A DNA stretch of 64,000 nucleotides from Streptomyces sp. CB02261 (GCF_001905665.1 NZ_LIVX01000011.1:202771-266770), one strand, 5' to 3'; shown: positions 54,195 through 63,997, numbered from the stretch's first letter. Numbers and translations: made by a program. Notes: generated by a model from the sequence alone, not told the origin.

Positions 54195-55223
54195 TCAGCG
54201 GGAGCCCTTCGGGTCCAGCGCGTCACGCACGCCGTCGCCGAAGAGGTTGAACGCCAGAACGGTGATGAAGATCGCGAGGCCGGGGATCACCATGAAGAGC
54301 GGGTCCGCCTCGTAGGTGGTGATGGCCGTCGACAGCATCTGGCCCCAGGAAGCGGTGGGGGGCTTCACACCCGCGCCGAGGAAGCTGAGCGCCGCTTCGG
54401 TGAGGATGTTGGTGGGGATCATGAGGGTCGCGTAGACCGTGATCGGGGCGATCAGGTTGGGCAGCAGCTCGCGGCGCAGGATGTAGAGCCGGCCGGCGCC
54501 CAGGCTCTGGGCGGCCTCGACGTACTCGCGGTTGCGCAGCGAGAGGGTCTGGCCGCGGACGATGCGGCCCACGTACGGCCAGCCGAAGAAGCCGATGACG
54601 AGGACCAGGGCGGCGATGCGGACGCCCGAGCCGTCGAGGCCGAGGAGTTCGTTCGGCAGGACGGAGACGAGGGCGATCGTGAAGAGCAGCTGCGGGAAGG
54701 CCAGCATCACGTCCATGACCCGGCTGAGGAGCGCGTCGATCCAGCCGCCGAAGTAGCCGGCGATGATGCCGAGGACCGTGCCGAGGACGACGGCGAAGAC
54801 CGCCGCGAGGAAGGCGACGAGCAGCGAGATCCGGGCGCCGTAGACGATCCGGCTGAAAACGTCGCGGCCGTTGACGGGCTCGACGCCGAAGAGGAACTCG
54901 GAGCTGACACCGCCCCAGGAGCCGATGGGGGTACCGAAGAGCGGGTCGATCTGGTCCTCGTGGAACTCGTCCGGCGGGTGGCCGAGGAGTCCGACGATGA
55001 CCGGCGCGAAGATCGCCACCAGGACGAGGAAGAGGACGACGAAGGCGCCCGCGAGGGCCAGCTTGTCGCGCTTGAGGCGGGTCCAGGCGATCTTCCAGGG
55101 CGAGCGGCCCTCGATCGCCTTGCCGGGGGCACCGGAGGTGTCCGGAGTGCCGGGTGCGTCGGGCGCGGCGTCGGCGGTGGCGGTCGACTCGACCGCACTC
55201 GCCTTGTGCAGTGGTGCCGTCAT
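54195..55223 (-). CDS. Oligo/dipeptide ABC importer permease (DppC-like)
   Basis: The 342-residue permease has a long cytoplasmic N-terminal tail rich in Ala, Pro and Asp (residues 1-60). A helix follows (LALAGAFVVLFLVLVAIFAP), then the OppC-type extracytoplasmic segment FGVEPVNGRDVFSRIVYGAR, five more helices, and the EAA-like loop LRNREYVEAAQSLGAGRLYI. It is the first gene of the operon. The ATG at 55223 gives MTAPLHKASAVEST; GAGGGG lies 11 bases upstream. Confidence 0.93.
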   Translation of the reverse strand: MTAPLHKASAVESTATADAAPDAPGTPDTSGAPGKAIEGRSPWKIAWTRLKRDKLALAGAFVVLFLVLVAIFAPVIVGLLGHPPDEFHEDQIDPLFGTPIGSWGGVSSEFLFGVEPVNGRDVFSRIVYGARISLLVAFLAAVFAVVLGTVLGIIAGYFGGWIDALLSRVMDVMLAFPQLLFTIALVSVLPNELLGLDGSGVRIAALVLVIGFFGWPYVGRIVRGQTLSLRNREYVEAAQSLGAGRLYILRRELLPNLIAPITVYATLMIPTNILTEAALSFLGAGVKPPTASWGQMLSTAITTYEADPLFMVIPGLAIFITVLAFNLFGDGVRDALDPKGSR

Positions 55224-55585
55224 CGTGGTGAGGACCCCTCTCGGCCGCCGGTAGCCGGCCCTTGCCCGCCGCGGGTAGCGGCTCGGTGGAACAACCTGCT
55301 GGGCATCTGCTCGAAAGGAGCCGAACGCCCGGTGTTCCGGGGAGTCTTCAATGCGTTCGCGATCACCCGCCAGCCCTGACGGGGAATGTTTGCTCAAACG
55401 TGATGCGGTGCTGCGACTTCCGTTATCCGGACGCCACGATCACCTGAGCGGACCAACTCGGGGCCTCTTCCCCTTTAACGGACATGTCCCTCAACTGGGC
55501 GTTCCAAGGGCGGTATCAGGGCGAACGAAGGCCTCCGGAGCGAGCTCCGGAGGCCGGTGGGACGGAACGGCACAAGGGAGGCGTC
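55224..55585. promoter_or_regulatory. Upstream region of the peptide transporter operon
   Basis: About 360 bases between the transporter and the sseB-like gene. A palindrome GTTTG-CT-CAAAC lies at 55388-55399, about 165 bases upstream of the first permease gene, in a locally AT-richer stretch that probably includes the promoter. A 12-bp hairpin near the right end serves the neighbouring gene. No other gene is supported. Confidence 0.5.
55530..55555 (-). terminator. Terminator of the SseB gene
   Basis: GGCCTCCGGAGC (55530-55541) pairs with GCTCCGGAGGCC (55544-55555), 30 bases past the stop of the SseB-like gene. The two-base centre means the loop opens by a pair or two. Confidence 0.7.
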
Positions 55586-56377
55586 TCAGTATCCGGACGG
55601 CGCGGGCGGCGGGTAGCCGTACCCCGGGACGGGCGCCGAACCGCGTCCCGCGTGCGCCTCGCGGTCGTAGAAGGGACGCCCGTTCGCGCACAGCCACAGG
55701 GCCACCGGGTCGTACGCGTCGGACAGGGCGACCGTCGAGACGGGCAGCCCGTCGGGCACGGCACCGATCGACTGGCGCATCATCGCGCGGACCGTGTCGA
55801 CGGCCGCGGGGGACGTGTCGTACAGGTCGAGGCCGATGGCGAGGTACGGGGAGCCGAGCGCGGGCTGCACCCAGCCGCGGCGCAGCGCCCGGACGGCCGG
55901 GGTGCGGTGCGCGTTCTGCGTGAGCAGGGCGTAGAACTGCGGGATCTCCAGGGCGGGCTCGGTGACCCGCAGCGGCCCGGCGGGCATCCGGTCGAGGCCG
56001 GTGGCGATCCGGCGCAGGTCGGCCCAGGGGATGCCGACGCCGCCGCCGGGGGCGTGCGGATTGAGCCAGACGCCCCAGCGGTCGGGGTAGAGGGCGCGGG
56101 CGATCTCGCGGCCGGTGACGAGTTCGTGGGCGCGGGTCCAGCCGGAGGCGGAGAGTTCCTGCGCGGAGGTGACGCAGGGCGCGTACCCGAGCCCGTCGAC
56201 CTCCATGTTCCCGTACTGCGCGTCGGACGCTCCGGGGGTGCCGTGCCAGAGCAGCATCCAGAGCTCGCCGTCGGCGAGGGCGTGCAGGAGCTGCTCGTAC
56301 GCGTCGTAGCGTCCGGGCGCCACTTGGCGCAGCATGTGCTCGACCTCTCCGGCCGCAGCGGTGCCTGACGCGCTCAC
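55586..56377 (-). CDS. SseB-like protein (first)
   Basis: The 263-residue protein matches the enhanced serine sensitivity SseB family in actinobacteria: ELWMLLWHGTPGASDAQYGN, VTSAQELSASGWTR, IARALYPDRWGVWLNPHAPG, GGVGIPW, and an SseB C-terminal-like half including YLAIGLDLYDTSPA. The C-terminal tail is Pro/Tyr/Gly-rich (GYGYPPPAPSGY). No enzymatic motif is seen. I chose the GTG at 56377 (MSASGTAAAGEVEHMLRQVA); an in-frame GTG at 56407 also has a plausible ribosome site. It follows the second SseB gene in the same orientation. Confidence 0.82.
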   Translation of the reverse strand: MSASGTAAAGEVEHMLRQVAPGRYDAYEQLLHALADGELWMLLWHGTPGASDAQYGNMEVDGLGYAPCVTSAQELSASGWTRAHELVTGREIARALYPDRWGVWLNPHAPGGGVGIPWADLRRIATGLDRMPAGPLRVTEPALEIPQFYALLTQNAHRTPAVRALRRGWVQPALGSPYLAIGLDLYDTSPAAVDTVRAMMRQSIGAVPDGLPVSTVALSDAYDPVALWLCANGRPFYDREAHAGRGSAPVPGYGYPPPAPSGY

Positions 56378-56450
56378 CCTGGGTTCCGCCCCTCTTCCGT
56401 TCACCACGTTCTTCCAGCCACGATTCGGTCCAGCTTAGACAGGGAGCCGG

Positions 56451-57191
56451 TCAGCCGGCGGCGCGCTGGTAGAAGGGGCGCACCCGCTCCAGCATCCAGT
56501 CGCCGACCGGGTCCTGCGCCATGTCGAGCAGGATGAGGTTGACCGGCCAGGCGACCTCGACCCGGCCCAGGGCGCGGCCGAGGGCGTCCAGGGGCGCGTT
56601 GCGGTCGACGCCGTCCCAGGCGGCGAGCTGGACGCCGATGAAGAGGGCGGGTTCGGTGCCCTCGACGCTGGCGAGGGCGCGGCGGGCGCTGGTCACGACG
56701 CCGGTGGCCTCGAACTCGGCGGTGGCGGCGGCGAGGAAGTCGACCGGGTCGTCCTGCCAGTCGGGCTCGAAGAGCCGGACGCGGCCGCCGGTGGCGGGGC
56801 CGTCGAGCGGGGTGCGGCCGACGCGGCAGAGCTCGGCGACGGCGGGCGGGGGCAGCGGGACGCCGACGGTGCCGCCGGGGTTCACGGCGATGCCGAGCTG
56901 CGGGGGCAGGCCGCGGGCGAAGTCGCGGGCGGGTGCGACGGTGTAGGACATGTGGGTGCCGACGCAGGCGAGGAACTGCTGCTCGGAGCTGAAGACGGGC
57001 ACGAAGGCCGCGCCGTCGATCTCCATGGTGGCGAGGTCGAGGTCGGTGCTGTCGGGTCCGCCGCCGTTGGGCAGGGGGACCCAGATCGGGCTGCGCCCCA
57101 GCACCTCGACCAGGCGGCCGCCGGCCGCCGGGTTGCCGAGTGAGGCGGCAAGGACCTCTTCGAGCTCGTTGCCCGGCCACGTCACGTCCAC
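56451..57191 (-). CDS. SseB-like protein (second)
   Basis: The 246-residue protein begins at a GTG at 57191 (MDVTWPGNELEEVLAASLGN) with GGGA upstream. It contains the SseB N-terminal hallmark AAFVPVFSSEQQFLACVGTH and LPPQLGIAVNPGGTVGVPLP, and a C-terminal half with PALFIGVQLAAWDGVDRNAP and PFYQRAAG. It is paralogous to its downstream neighbour. The E. coli sseB name came from a serine sensitivity phenotype; here it lies next to the glycine/serine genes gcvT-gcvH-glyA-sdaA, a suggestive but unproven link. Confidence 0.85.
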   Translation of the reverse strand: MDVTWPGNELEEVLAASLGNPAAGGRLVEVLGRSPIWVPLPNGGGPDSTDLDLATMEIDGAAFVPVFSSEQQFLACVGTHMSYTVAPARDFARGLPPQLGIAVNPGGTVGVPLPPPAVAELCRVGRTPLDGPATGGRVRLFEPDWQDDPVDFLAAATAEFEATGVVTSARRALASVEGTEPALFIGVQLAAWDGVDRNAPLDALGRALGRVEVAWPVNLILLDMAQDPVGDWMLERVRPFYQRAAG

Positions 57192-57313
57192 GGTCCCGAT
57201 CCCCTTCTCGCACGGCCTGCCGCACCGGCCGCCCGGCAGCACCCTAACGCCGCCTCGGCGCCGTCGTGGCGAAAAGGGTACGGAAACGGGAGGCCGCGGG
57301 TCGGGCGTGTCCG

Positions 57314-57976
57314 TCAGGCGGCCTCCCGGAAGCCGATCGTCCGCAGGGTGTCCGCGGCGTCCCGGTCGAGCAGGGTGGCGGAGGCGCAGCCGTGCGGGAG
57401 GCGCCCGGACTCGGCGGCCCGGACGAGCCGGCCGACGGCTCTGCGGTGCCGTGCGAAGGCGTAGGCGGAGACGCCCCTGCCGCGGGCGCGCTGGCCCTCG
57501 CGGGCGGTGTCCGGGGGGACGTCGAGGAGGAGCAGGTGCAGGGCCCGGCCGCGTCGGCGGGCCTCGCGGGCGAGCCAGCCGCGCACCCAGGACTGGGTGC
57601 CGCAGTCGTGCACGACCACCCCGGCGCCCGAGCGCAGGGCGCGGTGCAGCGCCGCGTAGTGCGCGAGCCGGACCAGGGGGCGGTAGACGGCGTACGGCAG
57701 GAAGCGCGGCATGCGGGCCTGCCAGTGCTCGCGGACGTCCTGGGAGTCGATGCCGGTGCCTGCGGCGGCGCGCTTCATGAGGGTCGACTTGCCGCTGCCG
57801 GGCAGTCCGGAGACGACGACGAGGTCGCCGGCCGCGAAGGTGAGGGCGCGCGGGCCCCGGCCGCCGCGCTCGCGGAGGTCCCGCAGCAGCCGACCGCGGC
57901 CGCGGGTCCTGGCGCGGGCCCGTTGGGACGGTATCCCCGTACTCGGCGCGCACGCGCCGCTGTGCTGGATCCTCAT
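57314..57976 (-). CDS. P-loop ATPase/kinase-like protein
   Basis: The 220-residue protein has a basic N-terminal tail (residues 1-45) and a Walker A loop VVSGLPGSGKSTLMKRAA, then IDSQDVREHWQARMPRFLPY. A Walker-B-like segment VVVHDCGTQSWVRGWLA and LLLLDVPPDTAREGQRARGR follow. This is the layout of zeta-toxin- or phosphotransferase-type AAA_33 kinases. The substrate is unknown. The ATG at 57976 (MRIQHSGACAPSTG) has GGGGAG 8 bases upstream. It is divergent from the glycine riboswitch and upstream of the two SseB genes. Confidence 0.85.
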   Translation of the reverse strand: MRIQHSGACAPSTGIPSQRARARTRGRGRLLRDLRERGGRGPRALTFAAGDLVVVSGLPGSGKSTLMKRAAAGTGIDSQDVREHWQARMPRFLPYAVYRPLVRLAHYAALHRALRSGAGVVVHDCGTQSWVRGWLAREARRRGRALHLLLLDVPPDTAREGQRARGRGVSAYAFARHRRAVGRLVRAAESGRLPHGCASATLLDRDAADTLRTIGFREAA

Positions 57977-58138
57977 CGCTTCTCCCCCTGCCGGGCCACG
58001 GGAGACCCTTGCCCACAAAGTGTAAAGAAACGGTAATGGGACACAAGCGATATGCCCCGCGAAGCTCGCGTGCAATGATGTGCCCGCCAGGCGCGCACAG
58101 TCGCCACACAATCGCATACCGGCCGCTCGAATCCGCGC

Positions 58139-58340
58139 GGGAGAGTTCCGGACCGCCCAGCGTGTCCGGACGCCGAAGGAGCAAGACCCTCCCTTGAATC
58201 TCTCAGGCCCCGTACCGCGTGGATGAGGCAGATCTGAAAAGCGGGACACCCTTGGGTGTCCCCACCCAAGGTGCAAGCCGAACTCTCGGAGACGAGATGC
58301 CCTCGGTGAACCTCTCAGGTTCCATGACAGATGGGGAGGA
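58139..58340 (+). ncRNA. Tandem glycine riboswitch
   Basis: Two glycine aptamers precede gcvT. The first (58139-about 58240) shows GGGAGAG, the conserved GCCGAAGGAGCAA (58172-58184), AATCTCTCAGG (58197-58207) and GGATGAGGCAGATCTGAAA. The second (about 58241-58340) has a 9-bp hairpin GGGACACCC/GGGTGTCCC (58243-58262), AAGGTGCAAGCCG, GAACCTCTCAGGT, and ATGACAGATGGGGAGG. Glycine binding is expected to switch on degradation of glycine. The segment between this and the ATG carries a GAGGACGTCCTC palindrome (58336-58347), a possible part of the expression platform. Confidence 0.93.
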
Positions 58341-58400
58341 CGTCCTCGCCCGTCATGTGTTTCGTCACCGATCACGCCCTTGGGACCCGGGAGCCACCCC

Positions 58401-59525
58401 ATGAGCACTGCCCCCCGTCTGACCGCCCTCGATGCCCTGCATCGTTCGCTGGGCGCGACCATGACCGACTTCGCCGGCTGGGACATGCCGCTCCGGTACG
58501 GCAGCGAGCGGGACGAGCACCTCGCCGTCCGCACCCGGGCCGGTCTCTTCGACCTCTCCCACATGGGCGAGATCACCGTCACGGGCCCGGGGGCCGTCGA
58601 GCTCCTCGACCACGCCCTGGTCGGCAACATCTCCACGGTGGGCAACGGCCGCGCCCGCTACACGATGATCTGCCAGGAGGACGGCGGCATCCTCGACGAC
58701 CTGATCGTGTACCGCCTCGGCGAGACCGAGTACATGGTCGTCGCCAACGCCTCCAACGCCCAGATCGTCCTGGACGCCCTGGTGGCCCGCTCCGAAGGTT
58801 TCGACGCCGAGGTCCGCGACGACCGTGACGCGTACGCCCTGCTCGCCGTCCAGGGCCCGGAGTCGCCCGGCATCCTGAAGTCGCTGACCGACGCCGACCT
58901 GGACGGCCTGAAGTACTACGCCGGTCTGCCCGGCACCGTCGCCGGCGTGCCCGCGCTGATCGCCCGTACCGGCTACACCGGCGAGGACGGCTTCGAGCTC
59001 TTCCTGAAGCCCGAGCACGCCGAGGGCGTCTGGAAGGCGCTGACCGAGGCGGGCGAGGGCGTCGGCCTGATCCCCTGCGGTCTGTCCTGCCGCGACACGC
59101 TCCGCCTGGAGGCGGGCATGCCGCTGTACGGCCACGAGCTGACCACCGCCCTCACCCCCTTCGACGCGGGCCTCGGCCGCGTCGTGAAGTTCGAGAAGAC
59201 GACCAACGGCGGCGACTTCGTCGGCCGGAAGGCGCTGGAGGCCGCCGCCGAGCGCGCCGAGACCGCCCCGCCGCGCAGGCTCGTGGGCCTCGTCGCCGAG
59301 GGCCGCCGGGTCCCCCGCGCGGGCTTCTCCGTCGTCAAGGACGGCGTGGTGATCGGCGAGGTCACCTCCGGCGCCCCGTCCCCGACGCTCGGAAAGCCGA
59401 TCGCGATGGCGTACGTGGACGCGGCGCACGCCGAGCCCGGCACTCAGGGTGTAGGTGTGGACATCCGCGGCACCCACGAGCCGTACGAGGTCGTGGCGCT
59501 GCCCTTCTACAAGCGCCGGAAGTGA
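58401..59525 (+). CDS. gcvT: Glycine cleavage system T protein (aminomethyltransferase)
   Basis: The 374-residue protein transfers the methylene group from the aminomethyl-lipoyl arm of GcvH to tetrahydrofolate and releases ammonia. It shows LGATMTDFAGWDMPLRYGSE, LFDLSHMGEITVTGPGAVEL, and the folate-site residues in RTGYTGEDGFELFLKPEHAE and LRLEAGMPLYGHEL. The ATG at 58401 (MSTAPRLTALDALHRSLGAT) has GGGAG upstream. It is the first gene after the glycine riboswitch. Confidence 0.97.
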   Translation: MSTAPRLTALDALHRSLGATMTDFAGWDMPLRYGSERDEHLAVRTRAGLFDLSHMGEITVTGPGAVELLDHALVGNISTVGNGRARYTMICQEDGGILDDLIVYRLGETEYMVVANASNAQIVLDALVARSEGFDAEVRDDRDAYALLAVQGPESPGILKSLTDADLDGLKYYAGLPGTVAGVPALIARTGYTGEDGFELFLKPEHAEGVWKALTEAGEGVGLIPCGLSCRDTLRLEAGMPLYGHELTTALTPFDAGLGRVVKFEKTTNGGDFVGRKALEAAAERAETAPPRRLVGLVAEGRRVPRAGFSVVKDGVVIGEVTSGAPSPTLGKPIAMAYVDAAHAEPGTQGVGVDIRGTHEPYEVVALPFYKRRK

Positions 59526-59625
59526 CGCTGCGCGGCAGCAGAACGTGACGCATCCGTCTCACCTCGCGTCTCACCCCGCAAGACCCACGTTCATCAGTAC
59601 TCCCCCGATCCAGGAGAATCAGGTC

Positions 59626-60006
59626 ATGAGCAACCCCCAGCAGCTGCGTTACACCAAGGAGCACGAGTGGCTGTCGGACGCCGAGGACGGCGTCGCGACC
59701 GTCGGCATCACGGAGTTCGCGGCCAACGCGCTCGGTGACGTCGTCTACGCCCAGCTCCCCGAGGTCGGCTCCACCGTCACGGCGGGCGAGACCTGCGGTG
59801 AGCTGGAGTCGACGAAGTCCGTGAGCGACCTGTACTCCCCCGTGACGGGTGAGATCGTCGCCGCCAACCAGGACGTGGTGGACGACCCGTCCCTGGTGAA
59901 CACGGCTCCGTTCGAGGGTGGCTGGCTGTTCAAGGTGCGCGTCACGGAGACGCCGGACGACCTGCTCTCCGCCGACGCGTACGCCGAGTTCTCCGCCGGG
60001 AACTGA
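59626..60006 (+). CDS. gcvH: Glycine cleavage system H protein
   Basis: The 126-residue lipoyl carrier protein shuttles the aminomethyl group between GcvP, GcvT and the dehydrogenase. It starts MSNPQQLRYTKEHEWLSDAE and carries the lipoylation lysine K64 in CGELESTKSVSDLY. A GGAGAATCAGG site precedes the ATG. It lies 100 bases after gcvT and 32 bases before glyA. GcvP is not in the window, as is usual for Streptomyces. Confidence 0.97.
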   Translation: MSNPQQLRYTKEHEWLSDAEDGVATVGITEFAANALGDVVYAQLPEVGSTVTAGETCGELESTKSVSDLYSPVTGEIVAANQDVVDDPSLVNTAPFEGGWLFKVRVTETPDDLLSADAYAEFSAGN

Positions 60007-60038
60007 GACCGGGCCCGAGACCCCTTAGGGATCGATTC

Positions 60039-61298
60039 ATGTCGCTTCTGAACACTCCCCTCCACGAGCTGGACCCGGACGTCGCCGCCGCCGTCGACGC
60101 CGAGCTCCGCCGTCAGCAGTCCACCCTCGAGATGATCGCCTCGGAGAACTTCGCTCCGGTCGCGGTCATGGAGGCGCAGGGCTCCGTCCTCACCAACAAG
60201 TACGCCGAGGGCTACCCCGGCCGCCGGTACTACGGCGGCTGCGAGCACGTCGACGTGGCCGAGCAGATCGCGATCGACCGGATCAAGGACCTGTTCGGCG
60301 CCGAGTACGCCAACGTGCAGCCGCACTCCGGCGCCTCCGCGAACCAGGCCGCCCTCTTCGCGATCGCCCAGCCCGGCGACACGATCCTGGGTCTGGACCT
60401 GGCGCACGGCGGCCACCTCACCCACGGCATGCGCCTGAACTTCTCGGGCAAGCAGTTCAACGTGGTCGCGTATCACGTGGACGAGGCCGGTCTGGTCGAC
60501 ATGGCCGAGGTCGAGCGCCTCGCCAAGGAGCACCGCCCCAAGGTGATCATCGCGGGCTGGTCCGCCTACCCGCGCCAGCTGGACTTCGCCGAGTTCCGCC
60601 GGATCGCCGACGAGGTCGAGGCCTACCTGTGGGTCGACATGGCCCACTTCGCGGGCCTGGTCGCCGCCGGTCTGCACCCGAACCCGGTCGAGTACGCGGA
60701 CGTGGTGACCTCCACCACGCACAAGACGCTCGGCGGCCCCCGCGGCGGCATCATCCTGGCGAAGAAGGCCTTCGCGAAGAAGCTGAACTCCTCGGTCTTC
60801 CCCGGCTTCCAGGGCGGCCCGCTGGAGCACGTGATCGCGGCCAAGGCCGTCTCCTTCAAGGTCGCGGCCTCGGAGGAGTTCAAGGAGCGCCAGCAGCGCA
60901 CCCTGGACGGCGCCCGCATCATCGCCGAGCGCCTGGTCCAGGACGACGTCACCGCCCACGGCGTCTCGGTCCTGTCCGGCGGTACGGACGTCCACCTGCT
61001 CCTCGTCGACCTGCGCGACAGCGAGCTGGACGGCCAGCAGGCCGAGGACCGTCTCCACGAGGTCGGCATCACGGTCAACCGGAACGCCGTTCCGAACGAC
61101 CCCCGCCCGCCGATGGTCACCTCCGGTCTGCGGATCGGCACGCCGGCGCTCGCCACCCGCGGCTTCCAGGCCGAGGACTTCACCGAGGTCGCCGACATCA
61201 TCGCGGAGACCCTGAAGCCCGGCTTCGACGCCGTGTCGCTGAAGGCCCGCGTGACGGCCCTCGCCGACAAGCACCCGCTGTACCCCGGCCTGAAGTAA
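60039..61298 (+). CDS. glyA: Serine hydroxymethyltransferase
   Basis: The 419-residue PLP enzyme interconverts serine and glycine with tetrahydrofolate. The PLP lysine is K229 in VTSTTHKTLGGPRGG. EMIASENFAPVAVMEAQGSV, LTNKYAEGYPGRRYYGGCEH, and AHFAGLVAAGLHPNP match the family. The ATG at 60039 follows AGGGATCG. It runs with gcvT and gcvH under the riboswitch and is followed by a strong terminator. Confidence 0.98.
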   Translation: MSLLNTPLHELDPDVAAAVDAELRRQQSTLEMIASENFAPVAVMEAQGSVLTNKYAEGYPGRRYYGGCEHVDVAEQIAIDRIKDLFGAEYANVQPHSGASANQAALFAIAQPGDTILGLDLAHGGHLTHGMRLNFSGKQFNVVAYHVDEAGLVDMAEVERLAKEHRPKVIIAGWSAYPRQLDFAEFRRIADEVEAYLWVDMAHFAGLVAAGLHPNPVEYADVVTSTTHKTLGGPRGGIILAKKAFAKKLNSSVFPGFQGGPLEHVIAAKAVSFKVAASEEFKERQQRTLDGARIIAERLVQDDVTAHGVSVLSGGTDVHLLLVDLRDSELDGQQAEDRLHEVGITVNRNAVPNDPRPPMVTSGLRIGTPALATRGFQAEDFTEVADIIAETLKPGFDAVSLKARVTALADKHPLYPGLK

Positions 61299-61340
61299 TT
61301 TCGTACGCTTTAGTTCCGGTTTCGTTCGTACGACAGCTCC

Positions 61341-61389
61341 GGGGCACCGCGCACACTGGACAGTGAGCGCGGTGCCCCACCCCCTTTTT
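61341..61389 (+). terminator. Strong intrinsic terminator between glyA and sdaA
   Basis: GGGGCACCGCGC (61341-61352) pairs with GCGCGGTGCCCC (61367-61378). An inner 5-bp stem CACTG/CAGTG adds to it, and a T-run lies at 61385-61389. It most likely ends the gcvT-gcvH-glyA transcript, so sdaA should have its own promoter in the next 60 bases, or read-through occurs. Confidence 0.9.
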
Positions 61390-61452
61390 CCTGCTCGGCT
61401 CTGCACCACCCCGGCAGACAACGGCGTCTAGCCCCCCACAAGGAGTTCTCCC

Positions 61453-62838
<1,386 letters not shown>

Positions 62839-63011
62839 CGTCGTAGGCCCTGACCAGCGCGTCCGGGCCTCTCAGGTACCTACGGCGTCCTGGCGTCGAG
62901 GCTACGAGGTGCGGGTGAGGTGCCAGGTCTGCCTGGCCGCGATCGACGCGTTCACGGGCTGCCGGGTGAGGTCGCGTTACCTCCGAAGCCGGACGCGGTG
63001 AGGGCCTGGCC

Positions 63012-63411
63012 GCTGTGCTTGGCGACCACACGGACACACCGACGTCGGCGGGCACGGCGGCAACTGCCTGGCGGAGCGCGAGACGTTCGTCCTCGCCGAG
63101 GGCTCCGATCACGCGGCCGGCTCGGGGCGCCACGACATCAAGATCACCGACATCGCCCCGACGGTCCTGGACCACGAGGGGTGACGGTGTCCCCAGCGGA
63201 GGCGTCACCGAGTGGCGGGGCTGGTCGCTCGCGACGGACGAGTTCTGGACCGGTGCCGACCGGGGCCAGAGCCGGGAGACCGACGTCCGGGCGCGGAACG
63301 TGTTCGCCGTCGCCGACTCCGACGAGAGCGGAGACGTTCCGGCTCGGGTTCCGGTACACGGGGACGAACAGCGCTTTCTGGACGATCGACCAGGTCAAGA
63401 TCTACGGCTGA
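63012..63411 (+). pseudogene. Decayed alkaline-phosphatase-superfamily gene, C-terminal part
   Basis: The stretch translates as fragments of one secreted phosphodiesterase/phosphatase in three frames. One frame reads up to LGDH at about 63027. The next (about 63029-63184) reads GHTDVGGHGGNCLAERETFV and RHDIKITDIAPTVLDHEG before a stop. A third frame (about 63201-63330) reads GGVTEWRGWSLATDEFW and ARNVFAVADSDES. The last (about 63334-63411) reads TFRLGFRYTGTNSAFWTIDQ then VKIYG and TGA. I recall intact Streptomyces homologues with these motifs in this order. A 2-bp insertion near 63028 breaks the metal-binding DHGH motif. The gene is missing its N-terminal catalytic part and internal segments. 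Confidence 0.72.
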
Positions 63412-63610
63412 GGCACAGCGGGCGCGACGGTATCTAGGACCGCGAGGTGAGAGTTTGCCGCATGGCGCGCGGAGAATTGTCACCGAAAGGAGCAAGGCAG
63501 GGTTAATTCCCGTCCAGGGACTGAAGCGGCGTGCTACTGTCAAACTGTTCCCGTATCTCCGGCGATTCTTCAGGTCGGGCCATCATCCAGTTCTCCCGAG
63601 GAGATATGAC

Positions 63611-63814
63611 ATGGCATCCGGCACTGTGAAGTGGTTCAACGCGGCCAGGGGATTCGGCTTCATCGAGGAGGACGGCGGCGGCACCGACGTGTTCGCCCAC
63701 TTCTCGAACATCGCCGCCCAGGACGTGGTGGAGCTGGTCGAGGGCCAGAAGGTCGTCTTCGACATCGCGCAGGGCCAGAAGGGCCCGACGGCCGAGAACA
63801 TCGTCCCCGCCTGA
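63611..63814 (+). CDS. Cold-shock domain protein
   Basis: The 67-residue single-stranded nucleic-acid-binding protein is a CspA-type OB fold. It shows TVKWFNAARGFGFIEEDGGG with RNP1, and VFAHFSNI with RNP2, ending GPTAENIVPA. The ATG at 63611 has GAGGAGA 7 bases upstream. About 60 bases of leader separate it from a TACTGT -10-like box (63534-63539), consistent with the long leaders of cold-shock genes. Compared with the most common Streptomyces Csp it has Ala-Ala-Arg in place of Glu-Lys after Phe-Asn. Confidence 0.95.
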   Translation: MASGTVKWFNAARGFGFIEEDGGGTDVFAHFSNIAAQDVVELVEGQKVVFDIAQGQKGPTAENIVPA

Positions 63815-63832
63815 CGCGGACGCGCATTTCGT

Positions 63833-63870
63833 AGCTGGGGCCCGCATCCCTCGGGGTGCGGGCCCCAGCT
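63833..63870 (+). terminator. Cold-shock gene terminator
   Basis: AGCTGGGGCCCGCA (63833-63846) pairs over 14 bp with TGCGGGCCCCAGCT (63857-63870), with up to three more pairs inside. It lies 18 bases past the stop. Confidence 0.8.
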
Positions 63871-63974
63871 GCAGGTATTTCCCGCCTCGCACAGAATTGT
63901 GCCGGCGAGTTTCTTTTCGCATTCCATTCGGTTCGTTCCTGTGATTCCCCGCGCTGTTCTCCGCTGCGGGAATA

Positions 63975-63997
63975 CCTCGATACGTGCCGTATCGAGG
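63975..63997. repeat. Stem-loop at the window end
   Basis: CCTCGATACG (63975-63984) pairs perfectly over 10 bp with CGTATCGAGG (63988-63997) around a TGC loop. It lies beyond the cold-shock terminator, upstream of whatever gene follows the window. It could be a terminator from the right, or a leader structure or operator. Confidence 0.55.

Noticed and set aside
51357..55379. A 1340-codon open frame on the plus strand opposite the peptide transporter operon
   Set aside because: It lies antisense to four well-supported transporter genes. Its composition (long runs of Asp, Gly, Val, Arg, Glu) is what the high third-position GC of those genes produces on the opposite strand.
62902..62976. A minus-strand stretch reading RDLTRQPVNASIAARQTWHL then TRTS and a stop, resembling the end of a secreted carbohydrate-active protein
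   Set aside because: Only about 24 codons, and a stop lies immediately upstream in frame. It may be another remnant next to the phosphatase pseudogene, but the evidence is too thin to call.
63440..63510. A 19-codon frame (GTG start, product ending MARGELSPKGARQG) between the pseudogene and the cold-shock gene
   Set aside because: No good ribosome site and no regulatory codon pattern. Chance short frames are common here.
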